Shown here: positions 1 to 8,755 of the stretch, in pieces
How the letters are laid out: every line of letters starts with the position of its first letter
How positions within the stretch are numbered: the first letter of the stretch is position 1
Notes under the pieces: generated by a model
Database searches by the model: none
Told to the model about the DNA's origin: nothing
What the model saw: only the letters and a program-made list of their open reading frames with translations
NCBI RefSeq assembly: GCF_013170805.1
Contig: NZ_CP051293.1
Coordinates: forward strand, 7,074,001-7,138,000
Direction of reading: 5' to 3'
Length of the DNA: 64,000 nucleotides
Origin: Mesorhizobium sp. NZP2077
GTDB taxonomy: Bacteria > Pseudomonadota > Alphaproteobacteria > Rhizobiales > Rhizobiaceae
Program-made: the position numbers and the translations under genes

Positions 1-1026
1 CCCCTTGCGGTTGGGGTCGTTGATCTCGCCGAAGATCGGTAGCTGCCAGCTGGTCAGCGCTTTCGCCCGGCCGTCCCAGAGGCCGTCCGCCAGCGCACCG
101 CGATCGATAGCGAGAGCGAGCGCGCGACGCAGATCGACATCTTTCAGGATGGGAGTCCTGAGCGGAGCAAATGTGAGAAAGCGGAACCACATGGCTTCGC
201 CACCAAGGATCGAGAGGCCGTTGACACCCTCAATTTCGGCAATGTGGTCCGGAGTAATGTCTGTGACGATATCGTAATCGCCCGACTTCAGTCCGGCGAT
301 GCGCGCGGCGATTTCCGGCAGCCGCTTGAAGCGGATCGAGGCAAATGGCGGCTGGCCTCCCCAATATTCGTCGTGCGCCACCAGTGTGATCTCGTCCCCA
401 TTGCGGACCTCGCCGATCTTGTAAGGGCCGGTCCCGATCGGCTTCGCCGCCCAGGCGTCATAGCTGCTGGCGCCAGCCCGTGCTCTGGCGCTGATGATCT
501 GCGTGCCCCACGCGCCGAGCCGCTGGGCAAAGACCGGATCCTCTGTCCTGGTGATCAAACGGACAGTGCGATCATTGATCTTCTGCACATCGGCAAGCGA
601 GGAGAGGAAGTTGGCAAACACGGCCGCGCCCGGCGCATTTTCGCCGCGCAGTCGATCCGGCCCGAGCGAGAAGACAGCGTCATCCGCCGTCATTGTGGAA
701 CCGTCATGAAACTTCACATTGTCGCGCAACCTGATCTCATGGATCGTGGCGTCAATTTGCTTCAATGATGTCGCGAGCGCGAAATTCAGGCGAAAATTGT
801 CGTTGTAGTCGGTCCGTAAAAGCTGATCGAAAATGCTGTATTGCACCCGCCAGGAAACGTTGGCGATGGAGGAGCCGTCCACCGGTTCCAGAATTGTGCG
901 CAGGTCCTGAACGGCAATATTGAGGTTCGGCCGCCGGCCGGTTGCCGCCATGATCGTGTTCGGCAATGCTATTGCGCCAGCCGCCATGGCGGTCATACCG
1001 AGAAATCTGCGACGTGTCGTTTGCAT
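1..1026 (-). CDS. ABC transporter periplasmic substrate-binding protein, family 5 (partial, 3' end outside window)
   Basis: The minus strand is open from an ATG at 1026 to the window edge (342 codons). The protein starts with a twin-arginine-like signal (MQTTRRRFLGM, then a small-residue hydrophobic stretch). It continues with motifs of the peptide/opine-binding SBP family: an 'FHDG..MTADDAVFS' block near residue 100 and 'PIGTGPYKI' near residue 190. It would bind an oligopeptide, opine or similar solute in the periplasm for an ABC importer whose permease genes should lie to the left of the window. A DeoR regulator gene lies 190 bp upstream on the same strand and probably controls it. Substrate cannot be told from sequence. 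Confidence 0.85.
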   Translation of the reverse strand, partial: MQTTRRRFLGMTAMAAGAIALPNTIMAATGRRPNLNIAVQDLRTILEPVDGSSIANVSWRVQYSIFDQLLRTDYNDNFRLNFALATSLKQIDATIHEIRLRDNVKFHDGSTMTADDAVFSLGPDRLRGENAPGAAVFANFLSSLADVQKINDRTVRLITRTEDPVFAQRLGAWGTQIISARARAGASSYDAWAAKPIGTGPYKIGEVRNGDEITLVAHDEYWGGQPPFASIRFKRLPEIAARIAGLKSGDYDIVTDITPDHIAEIEGVNGLSILGGEAMWFRFLTFAPLRTPILKDVDLRRALALAIDRGALADGLWDGRAKALTSWQLPIFGEINDPNRKG

Positions 1027-1216
1027 ATCAAAATCCCCTCTCTTTCAGTCGGGATGACAATCGGAGCGAATGAAATCCGCTCCCGAGACGGGCTGAGACA
1101 TAGCGCGGTTATGTGACGGTTTTTTGCAGGTTTGAGACGGATTGTGTTGGTTATTGAAATCAAAAGGAAAAAAATGTTTCACGGTTGGGGCAGCCGTGAG
1201 GGCTGAAAGAAGAGGA

Positions 1217-2008
1217 TCAAGTAGAGACCAGTGCGGGGTTGTGACGGTTTTGCGGATATAGAACTTCAACACCGGCGGCTTCGATCTTGTCCAGCATGTC
1301 CGATGCAGGCCTCCGGTCGGTGATGATCGCGGTAATCGCCGAATGGGGCAGGATGCGGTAACGCGCCGACAAGCCGAATTTGCTGTGATCGGCGAGAATG
1401 ACAATTTTCCATGCTTGCTCGCAGAGCGTCGCAGCAAGCTCCTGTCCGACCTGTTCATGGTCGAAGACGCCATTCGGATGCACCGCATTGACGCCGATAA
1501 ATGCGACGTCGATCTGCTGTTCGCGGAGTGTACGCAAGGCGGTGAATCCGGTTACGGTCCGGAAATCGACATTGAAATCGCCCCCCAGCATGACAACGCG
1601 ATGCCGATAGCCTTCGGCCGCGGCGATGGCAGTATCGACCATGTTGGTGACGACGCGCATTTCCGGGAGGGCCGATATGCGGCTGGCCAACGACAGAATG
1701 GTGCTGCCGCCCCCGAAGAAGAGATTCTGACCGGGCTTCAGAAGACCCAGGGCGATCTCAGCGATGGTGCTTTTTTCCGCGCGCTCGGAAACAGCTCGCG
1801 ATGAGATGGCCAGTAGCTTTGGCTGTTGCGTTGCGACCGCGCCACCATGGACCCGTGCGACCAAGCCATCCTGCTCGAGCCGTTTGATATCCCGCCGCGC
1901 AGTCTCTTCTGAAATATTGAACCGCTGCATCAAATCTCGGATGCGCACTTCGCCATTCGCCTGGATGATTTCAACGAGCCTTTTATGACGATTGTAACTA
2001 AGCGACAT
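1217..2008 (-). CDS. DeoR-family transcriptional regulator
   Basis: 263 aa from the chosen ATG, the usual DeoR length. The N-terminal DeoR helix-turn-helix is clear ('RIRDLMQRFNISEETARRDI', residues about 21-40, then 'HGGAV'). It is followed by the sugar-phosphate-sensing domain with 'LFFGGGSTI' and 'ADHSKFG'. The reading frame opens earlier, at an ATG at 2068 overlapping the stop of the upstream gene (ATGA), but the ATG at 2008 follows a purine-rich GAGAGAGAAG and matches family starts better. It probably responds to a phosphorylated sugar or related metabolite and controls the downstream transporter. Translational coupling with the upstream phosphonate gene is possible if 2068 is used. Confidence 0.85.
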   Translation of the reverse strand: MSLSYNRHKRLVEIIQANGEVRIRDLMQRFNISEETARRDIKRLEQDGLVARVHGGAVATQQPKLLAISSRAVSERAEKSTIAEIALGLLKPGQNLFFGGGSTILSLASRISALPEMRVVTNMVDTAIAAAEGYRHRVVMLGGDFNVDFRTVTGFTALRTLREQQIDVAFIGVNAVHPNGVFDHEQVGQELAATLCEQAWKIVILADHSKFGLSARYRILPHSAITAIITDRRPASDMLDKIEAAGVEVLYPQNRHNPALVST

Positions 2009-2064
2009 GCTTCTCTCTCTCTCGCGGCATTCGAAAAAAGAATATTCAGTTCGCTGCGCAAATG

Positions 2065-3771
2065 TCACGTCAGGGCGTCACTCTCAGAGGCCGTTGAGCG
2101 GCTTAAGGTGCGCCGCAGAGCTTTTGCCAGCCTTTCGTTTTCCGTCCGACTTCGAACCGTCAGGCGCAGATATCGATCTGCGTCGTTCATGGCTTGATAG
2201 CCGCATTCTCTTACGAGGACGGATTCGAACAGAACGAGGCGGCGCTTGAGCTCGGCAGCGGATACCGAATTTTCAGGCAGCCGGCACAAGATGAAATTCG
2301 TTTGCGAAGGTACGACGTCGAGGCCCGGTACCGTCCGCAGCTCCTCGATGAACAGCTCTCTATCTTCTCGCAACATCTCTAGACTGTGTTCCAATTCCTC
2401 TGCAAATTCGGGAAGCAGGAACAGTGTGTATTCCGCAATGCCGTTAATGTTCCACAGCGGCAGTTTCCGGCGCACGGCGGCAACGAGGGTGGGATCGCCA
2501 GCCATGAGGTAGGCGAGCCGGATTCCGCCAAGTCCGAAGACCTTTCCAAGGCTCTTCACCACGATCAAATTGGCACAGGACGGAACCAGATTCTCAACGC
2601 TGTTTGGTCGGCCATCAGCGGGAAAATCAATGAACGATTCATCCACGATCAGCCGTCGCCCTCGAGATCCTAGGGCCTCCGCCAGCCATGCCACGTCAGC
2701 ATGATCAACAAGTCGACCGGTCGGATTGTTTGGATTTACAACGATTGCCGTATCCGCGCCTGTCGCCAGTACGAATTCCAGGAAAGCTCGAACGTCGAGA
2801 TCGAAGTAGGGCGGGGTGAGGACGAAGTTGTTCTTTTGTTCGTCATCGAGTGGTGTTTGAAAGCCGGCGAACGTGGGCACGGGAATCGCGATTGTGGGGT
2901 TCAGCGCTGAATAGAGCGCCTGGATGAGATCGGTCACCCCGTTTCCGACCGCAATAAAGTCCGGCTGCTGCGAGGTCATCGTGCCAACAACTGAAGCGAT
3001 ATCGATCTGCTGAGAAGGATAGCATGTCAACACGCCTTCGAGCCTCGCCGCCAGCCGATCGTAAAAAGTCTTGGGAGGGAAGCGGGTATTGCAAAGAAGC
3101 ATGTGCTCGGCGATTGGCTTGCGCCAATAACCTCCGACGCTCGTTTCCAGACGCCGCAGCACGTTCTCCTTGTCACACCGAAATTCCGCGATGGATGCGT
3201 CGACACCGTCGCAAATATCGAGCAGCTTGGAGCCGGCAGTCAGCACATTGTCAGGCAACGCTACGTCCAGCTGGGACAGGCCCGCGACTAACCTGCTGAA
3301 GGCCTGATGCAGAGATGCCGCGGCGCGGCTTTCGGCCAGAAGATTGCGTAGAACATCAGCACTCAATCGATAAATCCCGGTCGGCGCGTCGGGCCGCCAA
3401 GCGGAGCCGCGCAAACCCTTGTTGGTATTGATACCGTCAAGAACCTCACTGTCGAAAAGCGGCGTTCCCCATATCAGGAGGGTATCGCCATCATGTTGGC
3501 GGAACTTCTCAATGAGATCGCCGTCATGCGCGTCGTGCCACGAAAGCGTATTTGTACTGTCCTGCAGGCGGAACCCATCGAATGTGCCGCTGCTCAAGTT
3601 TTCAACGACGGTGACATCTTCAATGCCGTTTTCGACACAGGCGTTGACGAGGCGGTCCAAGAGCGGCTGACCGTTGATAGGAACCAACGGTGCATCGTAG
3701 CTGCCACTCCACAGATGTATTTTTGGCCCTGCGAAATCGAGGATAAAAATAGCACGGGTCGTATCGGCCAC
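2065..3771 (-). CDS. FrbH-like fusion: degenerate nucleotidyltransferase domain + PLP-dependent aminotransferase/decarboxylase
   Basis: About 568 aa from a GTG at 3771, chosen because AAAGGAG lies 6 nt upstream; an in-frame ATG at 3837 lacks this. Residues 1 to about 230 resemble sugar/CTP nucleotidyltransferases ('PLVPINGQPLLDRLV'), but the Gly-rich G-x-G-x-R loop is replaced by 'LDFAGPKIHLWSG' and the usual 'GD' metal site reads 'WGTPLFD'. The C-terminal ~330 residues are a fold-type I PLP enzyme of the HisC/CobD group: 'VVNPNNPTGR', 'IVDESFIDF' and the Schiff-base lysine in 'SLGKVFGLGGIRLAY'. The same domain order occurs in FrbH of FR-900098 biosynthesis, where the PLP domain decarboxylates an aminophosphonate and the other domain attaches CMP. 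Next to a PEP mutase operon, I infer decarboxylation of phosphonoalanine or a related compound. A plain aminotransferase role remains possible. Confidence 0.7.
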   Translation of the reverse strand: MADTTRAIFILDFAGPKIHLWSGSYDAPLVPINGQPLLDRLVNACVENGIEDVTVVENLSSGTFDGFRLQDSTNTLSWHDAHDGDLIEKFRQHDGDTLLIWGTPLFDSEVLDGINTNKGLRGSAWRPDAPTGIYRLSADVLRNLLAESRAAASLHQAFSRLVAGLSQLDVALPDNVLTAGSKLLDICDGVDASIAEFRCDKENVLRRLETSVGGYWRKPIAEHMLLCNTRFPPKTFYDRLAARLEGVLTCYPSQQIDIASVVGTMTSQQPDFIAVGNGVTDLIQALYSALNPTIAIPVPTFAGFQTPLDDEQKNNFVLTPPYFDLDVRAFLEFVLATGADTAIVVNPNNPTGRLVDHADVAWLAEALGSRGRRLIVDESFIDFPADGRPNSVENLVPSCANLIVVKSLGKVFGLGGIRLAYLMAGDPTLVAAVRRKLPLWNINGIAEYTLFLLPEFAEELEHSLEMLREDRELFIEELRTVPGLDVVPSQTNFILCRLPENSVSAAELKRRLVLFESVLVRECGYQAMNDADRYLRLTVRSRTENERLAKALRRTLSRSTASESDALT

Positions 3772-3939
3772 CTCGGACTCCTTTTTCTTCTGAAGGAAGC
3801 AAAAAGCGCGCGTAGAAGCGCCCATTCCCAAAATCAAAACGACTTGCGGGCGCTCGAAGTATCCCTTGATGCGTTCATACCGGCGTCATCCGAAGCCTAT
3901 AGGGGACTTCGGTTTCGATCGGTCTCTTCGAGGTGCAAT
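3772..3939. promoter_or_regulatory. Divergent intergenic promoter region with a dyad
   Basis: This 168-bp gap separates the divergent FrbH-like and phosphodiesterase genes. It contains an inverted repeat at about 3889-3911 (CCGAAG, 11 nt, CTTCGG) enclosing the 8-bp palindrome CCTATAGG, a possible operator, perhaps for the neighbouring DeoR regulator. No sigma-54 -24/-12 element is visible here. Confidence 0.35.
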
Positions 3940-5247
3940 ATGACCCACACCAATCCATCCAAGCCTACCGCTCGTTTTCAGACGCCTGCCTCAATAAAGC
4001 CGCGCGCTCCTACGAAAGCGATTCTGATCCTCATGGACGGCGTGAGCGCGGACTATTTCGAAAAGCACAAACATCGGTTGCCGACGCTTCTTCGTTTGGC
4101 AGGAGACGGTCTGTCCATCAGTCGCCTGCGCTCAACGGTGCCGGGAACGTCGATGCCGGGGCGCGCAAGCATGCTAACCGGCGCGGCGCCTCAAGCGAAC
4201 GGGATCTACGGAAACCACATTGTGCGAGATGGCTCGTTTGTCTGCGCCGACGCGTCTGATCTGCGGGTTCCGACCATTGCAAAGCTTGCCAAAAATAGCG
4301 GGCTTGATGTCGCGTCCATCGGCGCTGGGTTGATCGACCCAGCCGATTGCGATGTCTTCGTGCCGGCCTGGTGGGAACGAGGGTTTCTCCAGGGAAGCCG
4401 GTCATTTAAGAGCCTGCCCGAAAACCGCATCGCTCGCTCGCGCATGATCAAGGATCCAAATGGGCGGTTGCGAGCCGCCGGCGTGCTCGATCTCTTCGGC
4501 TTCCCGTCCAGTAGCGACACCGTTGCGAGCACTCCTCTCGTTGCGGGCCTGGCCGCGGATCATCTCATGATCGGGGCTGCAGGAGCGCTGGCTTGCTCGG
4601 AGAACCCGCCTGATCTCATTTTGACCGAGATCGACATGACGGATTCGATTCAGCATCAGTTCGGATACGAAAGCGAGGCGGCACATTGGTCTATCGCCGC
4701 GGCCGACATGATGATTGGCGCTCTCATCGAAGGACTGAGGCGAGTCGGGCGGAAAGACGATTACGCGATCGTAGTCGCAAGTGACCATGGACATAGCGCC
4801 GTCCACACAACCATTTATCCGGATGCGATCATCCCTGACTTGCTTTGGGAAAGTGAAGGAGCGACGCTCCATGTCCTGGTTGACGGAGCTCATGACCGCA
4901 GAATCGCAGACAGACTGTTGGCGCGCTTCCAAGTGGAGCCGTGGTCGAGCGACCATGTTCCGGTAAATGAACGCGATTGCATAGCGACCTATGTCGCACC
5001 TCCTGGACACTCCTTCGAGGAGACCGTTGGAGACACCCAAGAAGCCAGCCCGACGGGCAGACCTCGATACTTGTCCACTCACGGTTTTCGACCGGGGAGC
5101 GCGGAGGACGATCGGATATGCCTGTTGAGCATCCCTGGAATGCAACCTTGCAATATTGCCTGGGGCTCCGCTGAAGAGTTCACGCCAACCATTGCTCAGA
5201 TCTTGGGATTGTCCGAGGTCCCGTTTTCGGCAAAGGGGCTTCTGTAA
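3940..5247 (+). CDS. Alkaline-phosphatase-superfamily phosphodiesterase / phosphonoacetate-hydrolase-like enzyme
   Basis: 435 aa from ATG 3940, preceded by GAGGTG; the frame is open further upstream, but that part runs antisense to the neighbouring gene. Type I phosphodiesterase/nucleotide pyrophosphatase features in order: first metal Asp in 'LILMDGVSADYF' (about residue 28), nucleophile Thr in 'STVPGTSMPGRASMLTG', 'NGIYGNH', second metal site 'EIDMTDSIQHQFG', 'VASDHGHS' and a C-terminal 'STHGF'. This is the layout of PhnA-type phosphonoacetate hydrolases and NPP phosphodiesterases. It is transcribed towards the amidotransferase gene and away from the FrbH-like gene. It could cleave a C-P bond in a phosphonate, or remove CMP or another group from a phosphonate ester. 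Substrate unknown. Confidence 0.75.
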   Translation: MTHTNPSKPTARFQTPASIKPRAPTKAILILMDGVSADYFEKHKHRLPTLLRLAGDGLSISRLRSTVPGTSMPGRASMLTGAAPQANGIYGNHIVRDGSFVCADASDLRVPTIAKLAKNSGLDVASIGAGLIDPADCDVFVPAWWERGFLQGSRSFKSLPENRIARSRMIKDPNGRLRAAGVLDLFGFPSSSDTVASTPLVAGLAADHLMIGAAGALACSENPPDLILTEIDMTDSIQHQFGYESEAAHWSIAAADMMIGALIEGLRRVGRKDDYAIVVASDHGHSAVHTTIYPDAIIPDLLWESEGATLHVLVDGAHDRRIADRLLARFQVEPWSSDHVPVNERDCIATYVAPPGHSFEETVGDTQEASPTGRPRYLSTHGFRPGSAEDDRICLLSIPGMQPCNIAWGSAEEFTPTIAQILGLSEVPFSAKGLL

Positions 5248-5273
5248 AAAGCCCGCAGCCGCCCGCCTGCGGG
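5246..5273 (-). terminator. Rho-independent terminator of the phosphonate operon
   Basis: A CCCGCAG/CTGCGGG hairpin (5252-5258 and 5267-5273, 8-nt loop) lies just after the last gene of the leftward operon. On the minus strand it is followed by a run of five T (5250-5246). It also sits at the end of the convergent phosphodiesterase gene. Confidence 0.7.
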
Positions 5274-5285
5274 ATCGCATATTCA

Positions 5286-7178
5286 TCATGAGAATACCTC
5301 ATTGAAGAATATCCCAAGGTTGGCGAGCAGCCAGAATTTTCGGCCAAATGAATCTGATGGGTTTCGTTGTCCCTCCTCGAACCAACGCCGCAAAGCAGCA
5401 GGATCGAACAAATCTCCCAGTGGAGAGTCCTTATCAAACAGCAGCCTTCGATATTCCGTTGCTCCCTCGCCAACGGCCCACTGACCCAGTGGCAGTGGAA
5501 ATCCCATCTTTTTGCGAGATAGAACAGATCTGGGCAAGACGCTCCGGTATTCCCTTCTTAAGGGGAATTTTGAGACATCGAGACGTTCGCTGAAGGAAGC
5601 AACCGGATGCCACAGTGCCTGGACCGAAGCGATTGGAGCCCTCCACCTCAACCGCTGTGAGCCGGGCATCGCCATTGCGGCAGTAACGAGCTGGTGATCG
5701 GTATAGGGAACGCGAGCTTCAAGCCCAGCCGCCATTGTGGTGTTGTCAACCATTTCCAGCAATGCGGGCAAATGCGTAGAGACGAGAACATATGAGATCT
5801 TGCTAAAGAAATCTCCGCCGGCCTCTGCAAATTGAGTCGAGAAGTGATCGAACAGAGCCATCTCGTGCTCCTTTCGTATCCGCCCATCGATGGCAAGCGA
5901 GCGGATTTCATCGGTCGGGAAGTAGCTGTAACGCGCCAGGAAGAACTGCAATTGAGAGCAATGGACGTCGAGTCCGAGGCGCCGGCGTGCGACCTGGGCA
6001 AGAGCACGTGGTAATGCGGCGATGATCTTGCTTCGATTGTAATCATACGGCGTACGGAACAATCGGCTGTAGCCAGCAAAAATCTCATCGGCACCCTCGC
6101 CGGTGAGGACGACCTTATGCTCCTTCGAAATCGCCTTTGCGAGCGTAAACATGGCGATTTCGTTATGCATCCCAAGCGGATGTCCGCGCAGGCGAACCAG
6201 CTCTGACACAGCGTAGATATCGGAAGGTTCTCCAATTGGGACGACCCGGTGAGTGAGCCCGAATTCTGCGGCGACCTCCATCGCATAAGCCGTCTCGTCA
6301 TAATCGGCGGTCTCGACCTTGCCGGTATAGCAGATCGGACGGATTTGTGAGCGAGCGGATGCCTCATAGGCGAGGATGCTCGAGTCAAGTCCACCGGACA
6401 ACAATGCGGCGACCGGTACGTTAGCCACCAGCTGACGTTCGACGGCGCTTCCAAATAGTCTCCTTATGTCGGAATAGTCCGGCTTCGATCGCGAAATGCG
6501 CTCCGACAGATTCCACCAACGCTCCAACGTGTGTCGCCCGTTTGTTATTTCGAGGAGATGGCCGGGCTCTAACTTGGAAATCCCGGCAAACAGCGTCCTG
6601 GCACCGACAACCGCGCGATAGGATAGAAAACTAAGCGCGCCGATGATGTCGGGTCCGCGCATCACGCCCGGCCAGCGAATGAGAGCGTTCGGCTGCGATG
6701 CAAAGAGAAGGCCAACATCGCAGATCGTGTAGTAAAGGGGTTTTACCCCCAAACGATCTCGGGCGATGAGAGCAAGCGAGTTCCGGGGATCGAAAAGCGC
6801 GAAGGCAAACATCCCGTCAAGGCGGTTTAAGAATGACTTTCCCCAAGCAATATAGCTAAGAATTAGAACCTCGGTGTCGGACGCCGTCGAAAAGGAAAAA
6901 CCCATGTCCCTCAATTCAGCTTTAATTTCCCGATAGTTGAATATCTCGCCGTTGTACGTTACCACCACTCCGGTATTGTCATCGCGATAGGGCTGATTGG
7001 CGCGAGAATGAGCGTCGACAATCGATAGCCGTCGATGCGCGAATGCGACCGATTGATCAATGTATAGGCCGCGGGCATCAGGCCCGCGATGAGCGAGAGC
7101 ATCAGCGCAACGCTCAACGGCCTCAGCACAAACGGGTGTTCCCTCGTCTTTGAGGACTATCCCAAAGATTCCGCACAT
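5286..7178 (-). CDS. Asparagine-synthase-like glutamine amidotransferase (AsnB family)
   Basis: 630 aa, full length for AsnB. The start is fixed by the Ntn nucleophile Cys2 (MCGIFGIV). The N-terminal class II glutaminase has 'AHRGPDARG', 'AFAHRRLSIVD' and 'VTYNGEIFNY'. The C-terminal synthetase domain has the ATP-PPi loop 'ALLSGGLDSS' (about residue 260), 'LTGEGADEIFAGY' and 'GLEARVPYTDH'. It adenylates a carboxylate and transfers ammonia from glutamine to form an amide. Being last in the PEP mutase operon, it more likely amidates or ligates a phosphonate intermediate or product than makes housekeeping asparagine. Such enzymes are common tailoring enzymes in natural-product and surface-glycan clusters. 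Confidence 0.85.
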   Translation of the reverse strand: MCGIFGIVLKDEGTPVCAEAVERCADALAHRGPDARGLYIDQSVAFAHRRLSIVDAHSRANQPYRDDNTGVVVTYNGEIFNYREIKAELRDMGFSFSTASDTEVLILSYIAWGKSFLNRLDGMFAFALFDPRNSLALIARDRLGVKPLYYTICDVGLLFASQPNALIRWPGVMRGPDIIGALSFLSYRAVVGARTLFAGISKLEPGHLLEITNGRHTLERWWNLSERISRSKPDYSDIRRLFGSAVERQLVANVPVAALLSGGLDSSILAYEASARSQIRPICYTGKVETADYDETAYAMEVAAEFGLTHRVVPIGEPSDIYAVSELVRLRGHPLGMHNEIAMFTLAKAISKEHKVVLTGEGADEIFAGYSRLFRTPYDYNRSKIIAALPRALAQVARRRLGLDVHCSQLQFFLARYSYFPTDEIRSLAIDGRIRKEHEMALFDHFSTQFAEAGGDFFSKISYVLVSTHLPALLEMVDNTTMAAGLEARVPYTDHQLVTAAMAMPGSQRLRWRAPIASVQALWHPVASFSERLDVSKFPLRREYRSVLPRSVLSRKKMGFPLPLGQWAVGEGATEYRRLLFDKDSPLGDLFDPAALRRWFEEGQRNPSDSFGRKFWLLANLGIFFNEVFS

Positions 7179-7210
7179 TGGGGTCGCTCTCTTGGCACGA
7201 ATACCGCCAA

Positions 7211-8125
7211 CTACGTGCTCGGCTTTTCGCCGATCATCTGGATGCAGCCATCTCCGAACCAGAAGCGGGCCAGCGGGTGGTCATAATGACGGTACATCGG
7301 AGCGAGAAAGCGCCGAAGATTATGGAAATTTTTTGTATATCTTGAGATCCTGCGGATCTTCTCGAAGCCGCACTCGCCATACCAGCCTCGGATTTGCACC
7401 TCGGTGAAGGCGAACTCGTGATAGGTCGGCGCCTGGAAACGATCCCGGATCGTCACGAACAAATCATCATCAAAAAGACTCCGAAAGAATTCGTTTTCGC
7501 CAGGGATATATTCTTCCTCTTCGCCGTCCTTTATTCGCAACAGCCAGTTGATGGCTTCGCGTGCGGTGGATGCATCTAGATTGTCGATGGAACTGCGGAA
7601 TTGTTCGTCGCTTTGGTAGAGTTCTCGCAAGTGATTGATGCATCGGTAAATGACGCCGTTGGCGGTACCCATAATCGTCAAAAAGAAGCTGCCGCCGGGG
7701 CGGGTTACACGGGCAAGCTCTTCAAAGCCTTTTTTCGGATTGCTGGTGTGCGGCAAAACCCCTGCGCAATGGACAAAATCGAAGCTGAAGTCGTCAAACG
7801 GCAGATCGAGCACACTGCCAGCGACCAGTTCCGAGCGCGGCCCGAATCGGCTGAGCCGTTTGCGCGCGCAATCCATCCAATCATTGCTCAATTCAAGCGA
7901 AACAACGTTTCGTGCCCCCTTGTCGAGAAACGCATAGGACGCATTCGCGTTGGAGCCGCAGCCCGCATCCAGGACATCAAGGCCGCGGAAGCTGCCGGTT
8001 GGCAGGCCGAAATATTCCTCCTCGATCAGAGAGACCAACCTGTCGAATATGTGGTCGTCATTCTCCTGCTGGCGCTGGTAGCGATCAAAGACGGTGCGAG
8101 TTTCGATCTCGAAAGAGTTTTCCAT
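7211..8125 (-). CDS. Class I SAM-dependent methyltransferase
   Basis: 304 aa. A Rossmann methyltransferase core is visible: motif I 'VLDAGCGSNANASYAF' (about residues 50-65), the acidic end of strand 2 'VVSLELS', motif 'LPFDDFSFDFVHCAGVLPHT' and 'RVTRPGGSFFLTIMG'. The roughly 120-residue C-terminal part is family-specific and not recognised. It sits between the CDP-alcohol transferase and amidotransferase genes with short gaps, so it probably methylates the phosphonate product (O- or N-methylation). Methylated phosphonates are common among phosphonolipids and phosphonoglycans, but the acceptor here is inference. Confidence 0.8.
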   Translation of the reverse strand: MENSFEIETRTVFDRYQRQQENDDHIFDRLVSLIEEEYFGLPTGSFRGLDVLDAGCGSNANASYAFLDKGARNVVSLELSNDWMDCARKRLSRFGPRSELVAGSVLDLPFDDFSFDFVHCAGVLPHTSNPKKGFEELARVTRPGGSFFLTIMGTANGVIYRCINHLRELYQSDEQFRSSIDNLDASTAREAINWLLRIKDGEEEEYIPGENEFFRSLFDDDLFVTIRDRFQAPTYHEFAFTEVQIRGWYGECGFEKIRRISRYTKNFHNLRRFLAPMYRHYDHPLARFWFGDGCIQMIGEKPST

Positions 8126-8155
8126 GTATTCTCTTCCCTATAGCTACAAACCAAT

Positions 8156-8755
8156 TCACGTTGTGAGCAAGGCGACAGATCCGGTTGCGACAAGTGTAAG
8201 GTTGGCCAAGCGCAACGCACTGCCGGTACCTGGAAATTTGAAGTTTGAAAGATGCAGGACCGACAGCACAAACCCTGCACCGATCAATAGGTTGCCCAGG
8301 CCTTGCACCGGCAAGTGATGGTCGGCGACGAAGAGGAACGCCAACACGAAGAGATTATTGTTCAACGGCAATCCTCTGCCGAATCCGTCAGCGTCCAGTC
8401 CGAACGTCGAAAAATAACTGAGGCGCAGAGCCCCTGACAGGATGAGGCAATTGGCAGCCAACAATGCGGGAACGGAGAACGCGTTGAAGGACAAAATGAG
8501 AACCGCTGGAAAGACGGCTGCGTAGACCAAATCAAGCAGCCCGTCCAACGTGCCACCCAGCTGTGCCATCAAAGCGGACCGGTTCGGGGAACTCTTCGCG
8601 ATCATGCCGTCGGCATCATCCGCCAAAAGAGCCCACAAGCCGAAACAGATGCCAATCTCGAAGCGCCCGATCAAAGCAAAGTAGATCGCCGTGGTGGCCA
8701 AGATCAGCCCAAGGGCCGTAATGGCATTTGCAGCGTCGAACAGATAGCGGATCAT
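8156..8755 (-). CDS. CDP-alcohol phosphatidyltransferase family membrane protein
   Basis: 199 aa, multi-spanning. The family signature is present: 'DDADGMIAK' (normally D-x2-D-G-x2-A-R, here Lys for Arg) followed by 'GGTLDGLLD', giving the four metal-binding aspartates. About five or six hydrophobic segments surround it. The family exchanges CMP on a CDP-activated head group or lipid for an alcohol. The start codon overlaps the stop of the upstream cytidylyltransferase gene by 4 nt (ATGA), so the two are translationally coupled and probably consecutive in the pathway. I infer that a CMP-activated phosphonate is transferred to a lipid or polyol, giving a phosphonolipid or phosphonate-decorated product. 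Confidence 0.8.
   Translation of the reverse strand: MIRYLFDAANAITALGLILATTAIYFALIGRFEIGICFGLWALLADDADGMIAKSSPNRSALMAQLGGTLDGLLDLVYAAVFPAVLILSFNAFSVPALLAANCLILSGALRLSYFSTFGLDADGFGRGLPLNNNLFVLAFLFVADHHLPVQGLGNLLIGAGFVLSVLHLSNFKFPGTGSALRLANLTLVATGSVALLTT

Noticed and set aside
3493..3939. Upstream extension of the phosphodiesterase frame
   Set aside because: It is antisense to the FrbH-like gene, and the ATG at 3940 has its own ribosome binding site and family-like start.
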